Source of the DNA: Sphingobacteriaceae bacterium
GTDB taxonomy: Bacteria; Bacteroidota; Bacteroidia; B-17B0; Aurantibacillaceae
Assembly (NCBI GenBank): GCA_016709575.1
Contig: JADJMM010000013.1
Location: 1 to 64,000 of the forward strand
Length of the DNA: 64,000 bases
Direction: 5' to 3'
Positions 18,273 through 26,397 of the stretch are shown piece by piece. Position 1 is the stretch's first letter. Every line of letters begins with the position of its first letter. The notes under the pieces were generated by a model. It was not told the origin of the DNA and made no database searches. It saw only the letters and a list, made by a program, of their open reading frames with translations. The position numbers and the translations under genes are program-made.

Positions 18273-21200
18273 ATGAAAAAAGTTAAAGTAATAGTATTTG
18301 TTTTGTTCTGCATGATGAAATTCACTTCGGTGTTTTCGCAGATAGATACTGTTTTCTGGTTTGCTGCTCCATGGGTAACACCGGATCACACATGGAAAGA
18401 TGCTGTTAAAGTTCATATTGCAGGTAATGCCGGAACAGTTGTTCGTATACGACAACCGGCCGCTATTTTGCCCAACAAATACGATACTACATTTACAATA
18501 CCCGCATCACGTGCTTTTGATTATACATTTTGGAGAGATGCAGCGGCAGGAACAACTAATTTCGCTTACGATTCTTTAGAATCTCGTCCGGCTAATACTG
18601 TCTTACCTTATGGATTAAAAATAACTTCATCTAATAAAATTACCGCAGTTTATGACGTTGTTACACGTGCTCCAGGTTTTAATAATCCTGAAACATTTTC
18701 TTTAAAAGGACAAAACGGTTTAGGTACTGAGTTTGTTTGTCCGTTTCAAAACACATGGAATAACCAAAACATTACTGGCGATTTAAATGGTGATGGTATT
18801 AATACAAAACCAAAGCAACAAATTAATATTGTTGCTACTATGCCGGGAACTGTAGTTTGGATTACACCTCGATGTAATGTGGTTGGCCATTTAGCTAACG
18901 TTACCTATAGTGTGGGTATGAACACGGGTGATGTATACACTGTTGAAAACGTAACTATTAATACAAATACTGTAACACCTGGTCAAAATCTTGGCGGTAC
19001 AATTGTTGTTTCAAATAACCCTATTTCAGTTACTGTGGCAGACGATTCAGTTAGAACGGCCGGCGGAGGTTGTTATGATTTAATTGGTGATCAAATTGTT
19101 CCTGTTGATGTGGTAGGTGATTCCTATATCGCTAACAAAGGATTTATGTTTCCCTTATCAGCAGAAAGTATTTTCGTAGTTGCAACTGATAACTTTACTC
19201 AAATAACAATTGATGATGGAACGCCAACAACTTACACTTTAAATAAAGGAGATACCAAGCAATATCCAATTGTAAATCCTTTAACTTCTATTCAGGCTAA
19301 TAAACCGGTTTACCTTTGGCAAACCAGCGGTTATGGTTGTGAATCAGGTGGAGCTATACTACCACCGTTAGAGTGTGCAGGTTCGGATACAGTAGTATTT
19401 TCTCGTAATAACACACAGCCTTTCCTCTTAAACGTATTATGTAGAGCAGGTAATGAAGGTAATTTTACTATTAATGGTAATGCAACGTTATTAACTGCAG
19501 CAGATTTTAGTGTAGTTCCTGGTCCTCCGGGCTGGATGGGCGCTCAGAAACAATATAGCATTGGAACTATTGGCATTGGTGCTCATGAAATAAGAAACAG
19601 TTCGGATGTATTTGCTTTAGGTATTATTAATGGAGATGTAGGTACTGGTGGTTTATTCCATTATATGTCTACTTTCCGTCGTAAGGTTAATATTACAGCT
19701 GGCCCTGATTTTACAGTTTGTGCTGGTGCAACAAATACAGTGGCTTTAACTGGAACAATTTCAGGAGGTGCCATCACTGGATATTGGACCACGCCAACAG
19801 GATCTTTAAGCGCATATACTTCATCTATAACAACTGTTAGTGGGGTTTATACACTTACACCTTTACAATTATTGCAAAGCAGTTTAACTTTCACTTTAAC
19901 TTCAACAGGTAACTGTAGAAATGTGAGTGATGTTGTTACTTTAAATATTGTTAAAGGACCTTCTGTTACTGCAACCCCTTCTGTAATTACAAGATGTAAA
20001 AATAATTTAACTCCAATAAACTTAACAGGAGTTGTTACAGGTGCGCCCGGACAAACATGGAGTGGTGGAACAGGAATTTTCTTCCCACCAACAGCTATGG
20101 TAACAACATACACACCTTCACCAGGTGATGCTGCAGCCGGATCTGCTACATTAACTTTAGCGTCGGTTGGTGGTTGCGTTGCCGCAAACGATCAAGTGAT
20201 TATTAATTTCACAAATCCTCCTGTAGTTTCTACACCACCTGATATAAATGTATGTACTAATACACCAACTGTTGCTGTTACAGGTGCAACAATAACAGGT
20301 GGAATTGGCACAGGCGTATGGTCAACAAATGGTGGAGGTTATTTTACACCAACTGATACAACATTTAATACCAATTATGTTTTAAGTGCAACTGAATTAG
20401 CAAGTGGAGGAGTAGTAACATTAACACTCACTTCAACTAATAATGGTTTATGTGCTGCGGTAAATAATACACTAAATATTAATATTTTCCCGAAACCGGT
20501 TGTAACGGCGGGACCAAACGATACAATTTGTGCAAGCGCATTTATTATTAATTTAAATGGCTCAGCAACTTTCCAAAGTGCAGCAACAACTCCAACTTGG
20601 ACTGCGATTTCAGGAACAGGTGCGTTTAGTAATATAAATGTTATAAATCCTACTTACACAATGAGTGTGAATGATACTATTCAGGGTTATGTGATTTTTG
20701 TTATTTCTGCCCAAGGAATTTGTCCTGTACCTGAAACTGATACTATTCGCATCGATATTTTAAAATTACCTTATGTTAATGCAGGTATTAATACTGCAAT
20801 ATGTAATAACGCCAATGTACTTTTAAATGGCGTCATCACAGGATTTACAGGAGCAGGTCAGTGGGCATCCAGCGGAACAGGAACTTTCACACCTAATAAT
20901 ACTACATTAAACGGAAGCTACATTCCAAGTGGTTCCGATATTCTAATAGGCTCGGTCACATTTACATTAGCCTCCACAAATAATAAAGGTTGTAATGCAG
21001 TGAAGGATACATTAAAAATAACATTTAAAAATTCACCAACTGCAAACTTTACAAATGGTAATGCATGTAAACAGTCCGGTTGCTTTTCTGATTTATCAAG
21101 TCCGGGTATTGTTTTTCAAACTTGGGATTTTGGAGATGGTTTAACTGCTATCAATACAAGTAATCCTGTTCATACTTATACTTTAGCTAATAGTTATACG

Positions 21201-22037
21201 GTTACTTATGTTGTTACATCCGCTAATGGTTGTATCGACTCCATCCAAAAACCGGTTACTATTAATAGTTTACCTGTTGCTGATTTTAATTTTAGTAACG
21301 CTTGCCAATCACTACCAACTACATTTACCGATTTATCTTTTGTAAATAGTCCGGATACAGTGGTAACTTGGAACTGGAATTTTGCGGATGGTGGATTGGC
21401 AACTAATCAATTTCCTATACATACTTATACTGCAGCTGGTTTATATAATGTGAATTTAATTGTCACATCTGATAAAGGTTGTCAAGCTTCAATTTCTAAA
21501 CCGGTTATTGTGAATCCTCAACCTAATGCTGAATTTGGTATGACGAACAATCCAACGCTTGCATTAGAAACAGTTTATTTTTCAGATTTCTCTACGCCAA
21601 GTAATTCAATTATAAATTGGTTTTGGAATTTTGGCGATTCAATAAGTGCAAGTGGTCAAAACCCAACTCACTTTTATAACAATCAAGGTAATTACTACAT
21701 CACACTTACTGTAATTGATAATAATGGATGTAGAGACTCTGTTACAAAATCAATCGAGGTAACATTATTACCATTAGTACCTACAGCTTTTTCTCCAAAT
21801 AAAGACGGCAGCAATGATTTGTTATTTGTAAAAGGTGGTCCATTCGAAAAAATGAATTTCCGACTTTATAACAGTTGGGGCGAATTGGTTTTTGAAACTA
21901 CAGATCAGAAAGCAGGATGGGACGGAACTTATAAAGGACAAGATGCGCCTCTTGGTGTTTATGTCTGGGTTTTAGATGTAGATATGTTTAACAATAAGTC
22001 GGTGCGAAAAACGGGCGACGTAACCATATTAAGATAG
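18273..22037 (+). CDS. Second giant T9SS type B cargo, paralogue of the preceding one
   Basis: A 1254-residue secreted protein with the same architecture as the cargo at 13758. The signal peptide ends SVFSQ. Residues ~25-465 form an IgGFc-binding-like domain with GTEFVCPFQNTWNN, ITPRCNVVGHLANVTY, LGGTIVVSNNPISVTVADDS and CYDLIGDQIVPVDVVGDSYI. The latter motifs are closer to the family consensus than in the first copy. Residues ~470-920 hold five to six Ig-like repeats (GVWSTNGGGYFTP, TLTSTNNGLC). Three PKD-like domains follow (WDFGDGL, WNWNFADGG, WFWNFGDS), and the last ~90 residues form the type B CTD (AFSPNKDGSNDLLFV, LYNSWGELVFET, GWDGTYKGQDAPLGVYVW). It is followed 7 bases later by its own PorP/SprF gene. 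Confidence 0.92.
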   Translation: MKKVKVIVFVLFCMMKFTSVFSQIDTVFWFAAPWVTPDHTWKDAVKVHIAGNAGTVVRIRQPAAILPNKYDTTFTIPASRAFDYTFWRDAAAGTTNFAYDSLESRPANTVLPYGLKITSSNKITAVYDVVTRAPGFNNPETFSLKGQNGLGTEFVCPFQNTWNNQNITGDLNGDGINTKPKQQINIVATMPGTVVWITPRCNVVGHLANVTYSVGMNTGDVYTVENVTINTNTVTPGQNLGGTIVVSNNPISVTVADDSVRTAGGGCYDLIGDQIVPVDVVGDSYIANKGFMFPLSAESIFVVATDNFTQITIDDGTPTTYTLNKGDTKQYPIVNPLTSIQANKPVYLWQTSGYGCESGGAILPPLECAGSDTVVFSRNNTQPFLLNVLCRAGNEGNFTINGNATLLTAADFSVVPGPPGWMGAQKQYSIGTIGIGAHEIRNSSDVFALGIINGDVGTGGLFHYMSTFRRKVNITAGPDFTVCAGATNTVALTGTISGGAITGYWTTPTGSLSAYTSSITTVSGVYTLTPLQLLQSSLTFTLTSTGNCRNVSDVVTLNIVKGPSVTATPSVITRCKNNLTPINLTGVVTGAPGQTWSGGTGIFFPPTAMVTTYTPSPGDAAAGSATLTLASVGGCVAANDQVIINFTNPPVVSTPPDINVCTNTPTVAVTGATITGGIGTGVWSTNGGGYFTPTDTTFNTNYVLSATELASGGVVTLTLTSTNNGLCAAVNNTLNINIFPKPVVTAGPNDTICASAFIINLNGSATFQSAATTPTWTAISGTGAFSNINVINPTYTMSVNDTIQGYVIFVISAQGICPVPETDTIRIDILKLPYVNAGINTAICNNANVLLNGVITGFTGAGQWASSGTGTFTPNNTTLNGSYIPSGSDILIGSVTFTLASTNNKGCNAVKDTLKITFKNSPTANFTNGNACKQSGCFSDLSSPGIVFQTWDFGDGLTAINTSNPVHTYTLANSYTVTYVVTSANGCIDSIQKPVTINSLPVADFNFSNACQSLPTTFTDLSFVNSPDTVVTWNWNFADGGLATNQFPIHTYTAAGLYNVNLIVTSDKGCQASISKPVIVNPQPNAEFGMTNNPTLALETVYFSDFSTPSNSIINWFWNFGDSISASGQNPTHFYNNQGNYYITLTVIDNNGCRDSVTKSIEVTLLPLVPTAFSPNKDGSNDLLFVKGGPFEKMNFRLYNSWGELVFETTDQKAGWDGTYKGQDAPLGVYVWVLDVDMFNNKSVRKTGDVTILR

Positions 22038-22044
22038 CGGAGAA

Positions 22045-23037
22045 ATGAAAAAGATATTTTTGTACATAATTATTTCTGTTGTCTTTATTGGAAAAAGTAA
22101 AGCTCAGGATTTTCACTTGTCGTTATACGATTGTGGTCCGTTGTTTTTAAATCCGGCTATGACAGGCGTTATTGATGCTAAATTCAGAGTACATGCTCAG
22201 TATCGTAATCAATGGAATTCGGTTGCTTACAAACCTTATAATACAGCGCTAATTAGTGCTGATATGCCAAAGGGTAAATGGGGATTTGGTATTCAGATTA
22301 TAGAAATGCGTGCTGGTATTGGTAATTATAACGTGTTTCAAGGCATGTTATCGGCCGCCTATACTGTTCCATTAGACAAGAAAAAATTCCATCAATTATC
22401 GTTTGGATTACAAGGAGGCTTTACGCAAAAACAAGTAGAGTATAAATTGTACACATGGGATAATCAATACACTTCAACAAATGGTGGTAGTTTTGATACA
22501 GGTGTTTCTCCTAACGAGAATTTCAAACGTCAGTCGCAAGTTCTGCCTCAGTTAAACGCAGGCTTGTTGTATTTCTTTTCTAAGCAACAATCGCGGTTGA
22601 ATCCTTTTCTTGGTGTTTCTGGTTTTAACTTAACACAACCTAAAGAAACATTTTTCGATCAACCCAATCGTTTGCCAATTCGTATTTACGGGCATGGCGG
22701 AGTGCGCGTAAATATTAGCGAGTTGTTATATGTGATACCGAAAGTATTAGTGATGAGTCAAGGAAGTGCCTTTGAACAGACTTATGCTTTTGATGCGGGT
22801 TATTATTTTAAGAATGATAAATTTTTCCTTTTAGCTGGCTTTACTTACCGTGCAAAAGATGCGAGTATTGTTTATGCAGGATTTAGAAAGGATAATTATA
22901 TTTTTAAATTTGGTTACGACTTTAACACCTCTTCTTTAAAAACAGCTTCTAAAACACGAGGAGCATTTGAAATATCATTTACTTATTTAGCAGGAAAGAA
23001 AAATTTAAAAGAAGTAAGAAACTGCCCTCGTTTGTAA
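22045..23037 (+). CDS. PorP/SprF-family T9SS membrane protein
   Basis: A 330-residue outer-membrane barrel with signal peptide (ending KSKAQ) and the PorP/SprF hallmark FHLSLYDCGPLFLNPAMTGV then HAQYRNQWNSVAYKPYNTAL. Later strands include GKWGFGIQIIEMRAGIGNYN, KFHQLSFGLQGGFTQKQVEY and FFLLAGFTYRAKDASIVYAG; it ends KNLKEVRNCPRL, a C-terminal motif that recurs in this family. By position it serves the cargo gene 7 bases upstream. It lacks the charged tail of the other copy. No frame break. The following PorE-like gene starts 3 bases after its stop, so all five genes from 13758 form one transcription unit. Confidence 0.92.
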   Translation: MKKIFLYIIISVVFIGKSKAQDFHLSLYDCGPLFLNPAMTGVIDAKFRVHAQYRNQWNSVAYKPYNTALISADMPKGKWGFGIQIIEMRAGIGNYNVFQGMLSAAYTVPLDKKKFHQLSFGLQGGFTQKQVEYKLYTWDNQYTSTNGGSFDTGVSPNENFKRQSQVLPQLNAGLLYFFSKQQSRLNPFLGVSGFNLTQPKETFFDQPNRLPIRIYGHGGVRVNISELLYVIPKVLVMSQGSAFEQTYAFDAGYYFKNDKFFLLAGFTYRAKDASIVYAGFRKDNYIFKFGYDFNTSSLKTASKTRGAFEISFTYLAGKKNLKEVRNCPRL

Positions 23038-23040
23038 TTT

Positions 23041-25262
23041 ATGAAATCCCAACATCCCCTTTTTCACATACATAATTTGATTAGCAAATTTTTTAATACT
23101 GGCAGCATAAAAAAACTGAGCCTTGTTTTTTTAATTGCAATAAGCAGCATTTCTTTTGGTCAGTCTAAAAAGTTGTGGATGTTAACTGCCGAAAATGCTT
23201 ACAAAGCGAAAGATTGGGCAACAGCCGCTACTTATTATGCTAAAGTTTTAGATGACACCACTGTATTGGATATTTTGTTTTGCCTTACGAAGCACAAATG
23301 GTGAACCTTAAATTAAAATCATTAGTAAAGGTTCCGGAGTTGCAATTGAGAAAACCAAAAAAAGATTCTACTCTTGTTAAAAAAGATAGTACACAAACTG
23401 TAACAGGCGATACTTCGCGAAAGAAAAAACCTACACCTAAATTCAATCCCATCACCAGTACGGATTATGTATATTGGAAATTAGCGAACTCTTATCGTTT
23501 AAATGCAGATTATAAAAACGCCGCAAAAACGTATAAAACTTGTGTTGAACGAAACGCTTATCCTGACGCACGTTATTATTATGGATTATCTTTAATGGCT
23601 TTAAAAAAATATAACGAAGCTTTAGTTGAATTTGATGAATATGTAACACATTCACCGGAAAACGATTCGTTAATGCGTGTAGCTGAGAAAAAAGAATCGA
23701 GTTGTTATTTTGCCTTAGATACAATGACTAACGTGAAACGCGAGGTAATTGTAAGAATGTTTGACACTTTGATTTTTAATAAAGGTACAGCCAACTTCGC
23801 GCCTCAGTATTATTTAAGTCCTAATAAAATTATTTTCACAAGCGCTCGCCGTAATGGTGTAGTTAATGATCCTGAAAAGCAAGATTCGAAATACCTTTGC
23901 GATTTATACTATACCGAATGTTTAGACAGTGTTTGGCAAAGACCGGTAAACTTTGGAAGACCTGTAAACTCTGTTCTACATGAAGGTGCAGGTTATATTA
24001 CACCTGATGAGGTAATGTTGTTTACCAGATGGAGCGAAGTGAACCGTGATGAGGTATTTATTTTTATGGCAAAAATGACCGACGGTAAATTCTTTGAAGC
24101 ATTTAAATTAGGTGAGAATGTGAATTTACCGGGAAAAAAATCGATGCATCCGTATGTAAATTTTAACGGAACGCGTTTATATTATTCTTCAAACCGTCCG
24201 GGTGGTTTTGGAGGATTTGATTTATGGGAATGTATTATCGATGAAGAAGGACAAATTGGTCCGCCAAAAAATTTAGGACGGAATATTAACACTGCGGGTG
24301 ATGAGATGTCGCCCTTTTACCATGGTGTTTCTAACACTTTATATTTTGCTTCCAATGGATTACCAGGCATGGGTGGTTTAGATATTTTTAAAGCTTCATT
24401 TAATGTTGATGATTCTGTTTATACTTTCCCAAAAAACATGGGCGGCCCTTTTAACTCAAGTAAAGACGACGCTTATTTCATTATGGAGAGAACGCAGCAA
24501 CGAGGTTTCTTTTCAAGTGATAGAGAGCCGTGTGAGGGTGGGCATTGTTATGATATTTATGAATTCCAAAACGCACCGATATTTTTTGATATTAGTGGTT
24601 ATGTATTTGATGCTGTTACTAACGATCCGATTCCGGGCGCACTTGTAACTATTTCTGATGTACATGGTGATGATGAGCCTTTATATATTGTTACTGACGA
24701 GAAAGGGTATTATTTTACCTCGTTAAAGGCAGACAGAGAATTTTTTCTAAAGGCACAAAAAACAAAATATCTTGCGGATAAGGGAAGTAGGATTACAAAG
24801 GGTTTAACTGAAACCACACATTTGGAGTGGGATGCCTTCTTGAGTAAAATTCCTGATGGTGAGGTTGAAATTGAAGGTATTGAGTACGATTTTGATAAAG
24901 CAACTTTACGTCCGAAATCAAAGGAAAATTTAGATAAGATTGTTGATTTATTAAATCTAAACGATAACCTTTCGGTTGCAATTAATGCACATACCGATGC
25001 AAGGGGTAATGATGCATATAACGAACGTTTATCTCAAGCCCGTGCTCAATCTTGCGTTGATTACTTAATTAGTAAGGGAATAAAAAAAGATCGTTTAATA
25101 GCTAAAGGTTGGGGCGAAAAACAGCCAATAATTCCGGAATCAGAAATTAATAAAATGGTGCCAAAAAGCCCTGAGTTTGAAGCAGCTCACCAAAAAAACC
25201 GCCGTACCGCCTTTAAGGTTATTGGTGAAAGCTCTCTAAAAATAATTAATAAGACGAACTAG
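23041..25262 (+). CDS. PorE-like OmpA protein: TPR, beta-propeller, CRD and OmpA domains (frameshifted)
   Basis: About 740 residues in the domain order described for PorE, the protein that tethers the T9SS to peptidoglycan. After a hydrophobic segment (SLVFLIAISSISFGQ) come TPR helices (residues ~45-215). The frame breaks near 23272 (a T run) and resumes in VLPYEAQMVN. A PD40/WD40-like beta-propeller follows (residues ~235-510, blades such as RLYYSSNRPGGFGGFDLWE and NTLYFASNGLPGMGGLDIF). Next is a carboxypeptidase-regulatory-like domain (GYVFDAVTNDPIPGALVTI), then the OmpA C-terminal domain (YDFDKATLRPKS, INAHTDARGNDAYN, LSQARAQSCVDYL). The OmpA Asp and Arg that bind diaminopimelate are both present. 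It is 3 bases after a PorP/SprF gene. Confidence 0.88.
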
Positions 25263-25307
25263 TTAATATATTAGTCGCACAACGTAATAACTGTACTCTA
25301 ATTTATT

Positions 25308-25315
25308 TAATTTTG
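25308..25315 (+). promoter_or_regulatory. Bacteroidota -7 promoter box (TAATTTTG)
   Basis: Exact TAnnTTTG match 22 bases before the ATG at 25338, separating this gene from the T9SS operon upstream. Confidence 0.4.
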
Positions 25316-25337
25316 TTTAACCAATAAAAACCCGCGC

Positions 25338-26342
25338 ATGAAAAAATTATTTACTCTTTTTTTAATTGCATCTTCACTTTACACTTCGGCTCAAACAAGC
25401 ATAGGAAATGCTGGTTTTGAACTATGGGGAGGAAACGCTTCTCCCGGAGTTGCAACGGAACCTAATGGATGGTTCTCAAATAAATCCGGAACAGGATTGG
25501 CTTCATCAGGACCTCAAACCTGTTATCAGGATATGACTATTAAACACGCAGGTACTTCTTCTGCACGTATTGAAACCAAGTATTATATTGTTGCTGTTGT
25601 TAATGGAAATGTTACTACTGGAATTGTTAATGCTCCAAGCTCAAATAAAGCTGAAGGTTTCCTGAGTACAAAAGCAGGAACAGATGTTAGAAGAATGACA
25701 TTTACCGGTCGTCCGGATAGCTTAACTGGATGGTATCAGTACACTCAAGCTACTTCAGGTACGGGAGCTGCAAATGAACAAGGAAAAATTCGCGCTATTT
25801 TACACAAAGGACATTATTACGATCCGGAAGTTCCTGTTGCAAGTAATCATCCTGATTCTTCAATGAATAAAATTGGAGATGCTTTGTTCTTAACAGCAAT
25901 GGCAAATAATACTACATGGAAACGTTTTAGTGTTCCGTTTACTTACACTAGCTCAGCAACACCATCTTATATAATGATAAACGTTACTTCTTCAGCTAAT
26001 CAGTTAACTACAGCGCCGGGATTTACAGGTAATGGAAGTAAATTATGGTTGGATGATTTGTTGCCAATTTATAATTCTACTAAAGTTGCAGAGAATATAA
26101 ATAAAGAACTAAACATTAAAGTTTATAGTTATAATAAATTCGCTTACGTAGATTTTACAAAGAGAAATGATGATAACGCTATTCTTACCATTTATGATTT
26201 AACAGGTAAAGTAGTATCTTCTCATACTATTGAAGGTGATAAACTAAATGCCTTTGATATGTCAGGCTTCAATAACGGATTATATCTTTATCAGGTTGTT
26301 GGTGCTGATTACAAAAAATCAGGAAAATTCATCATCGAATAA
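25338..26342 (+). CDS. T9SS type A cargo protein with jelly-roll-like N-terminal domain
   Basis: 334 residues with a signal peptide ending TSAQ. The N-terminal ~240 residues begin IGNAGFELWGG and NGWFSNKSGTG, which resembles the opening of PCMD/carbohydrate-binding-like domains of Bacteroidota. It includes KHAGTSSARIETKYY and SLTGWYQYTQATSGTG, and ends in a strand pair around LWLDDLLPIYN. The last ~75 residues form a type A T9SS sorting domain (KVYSYNKFAYVDF, LTIYDLTGKVVSSHTIEG, GLYLYQVV, KSGKFIIE). It should be exported by T9SS and either released or attached to A-LPS-like glycolipid. Ligand unknown. It has its own promoter box and a strong terminator. Confidence 0.85.
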   Translation: MKKLFTLFLIASSLYTSAQTSIGNAGFELWGGNASPGVATEPNGWFSNKSGTGLASSGPQTCYQDMTIKHAGTSSARIETKYYIVAVVNGNVTTGIVNAPSSNKAEGFLSTKAGTDVRRMTFTGRPDSLTGWYQYTQATSGTGAANEQGKIRAILHKGHYYDPEVPVASNHPDSSMNKIGDALFLTAMANNTTWKRFSVPFTYTSSATPSYIMINVTSSANQLTTAPGFTGNGSKLWLDDLLPIYNSTKVAENINKELNIKVYSYNKFAYVDFTKRNDDNAILTIYDLTGKVVSSHTIEGDKLNAFDMSGFNNGLYLYQVVGADYKKSGKFIIE

Positions 26343-26357
26343 TTAATATTTTTTTTT

Positions 26358-26393
26358 AAATCCGCTCCTATATTAGGGGCGGATTTTGTTTTT
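26358..26393 (+). terminator. Rho-independent terminator after the type A cargo gene
   Basis: An 11-base stem (AAATCCGCTCC and GGGGCGGATTT with one wobble pair) and a 7-base loop, followed by TTGTTTTT. It ends only 4 bases before the receptor ATG at 26398. Confidence 0.85.
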
Positions 26394-26397
26394 AAGC

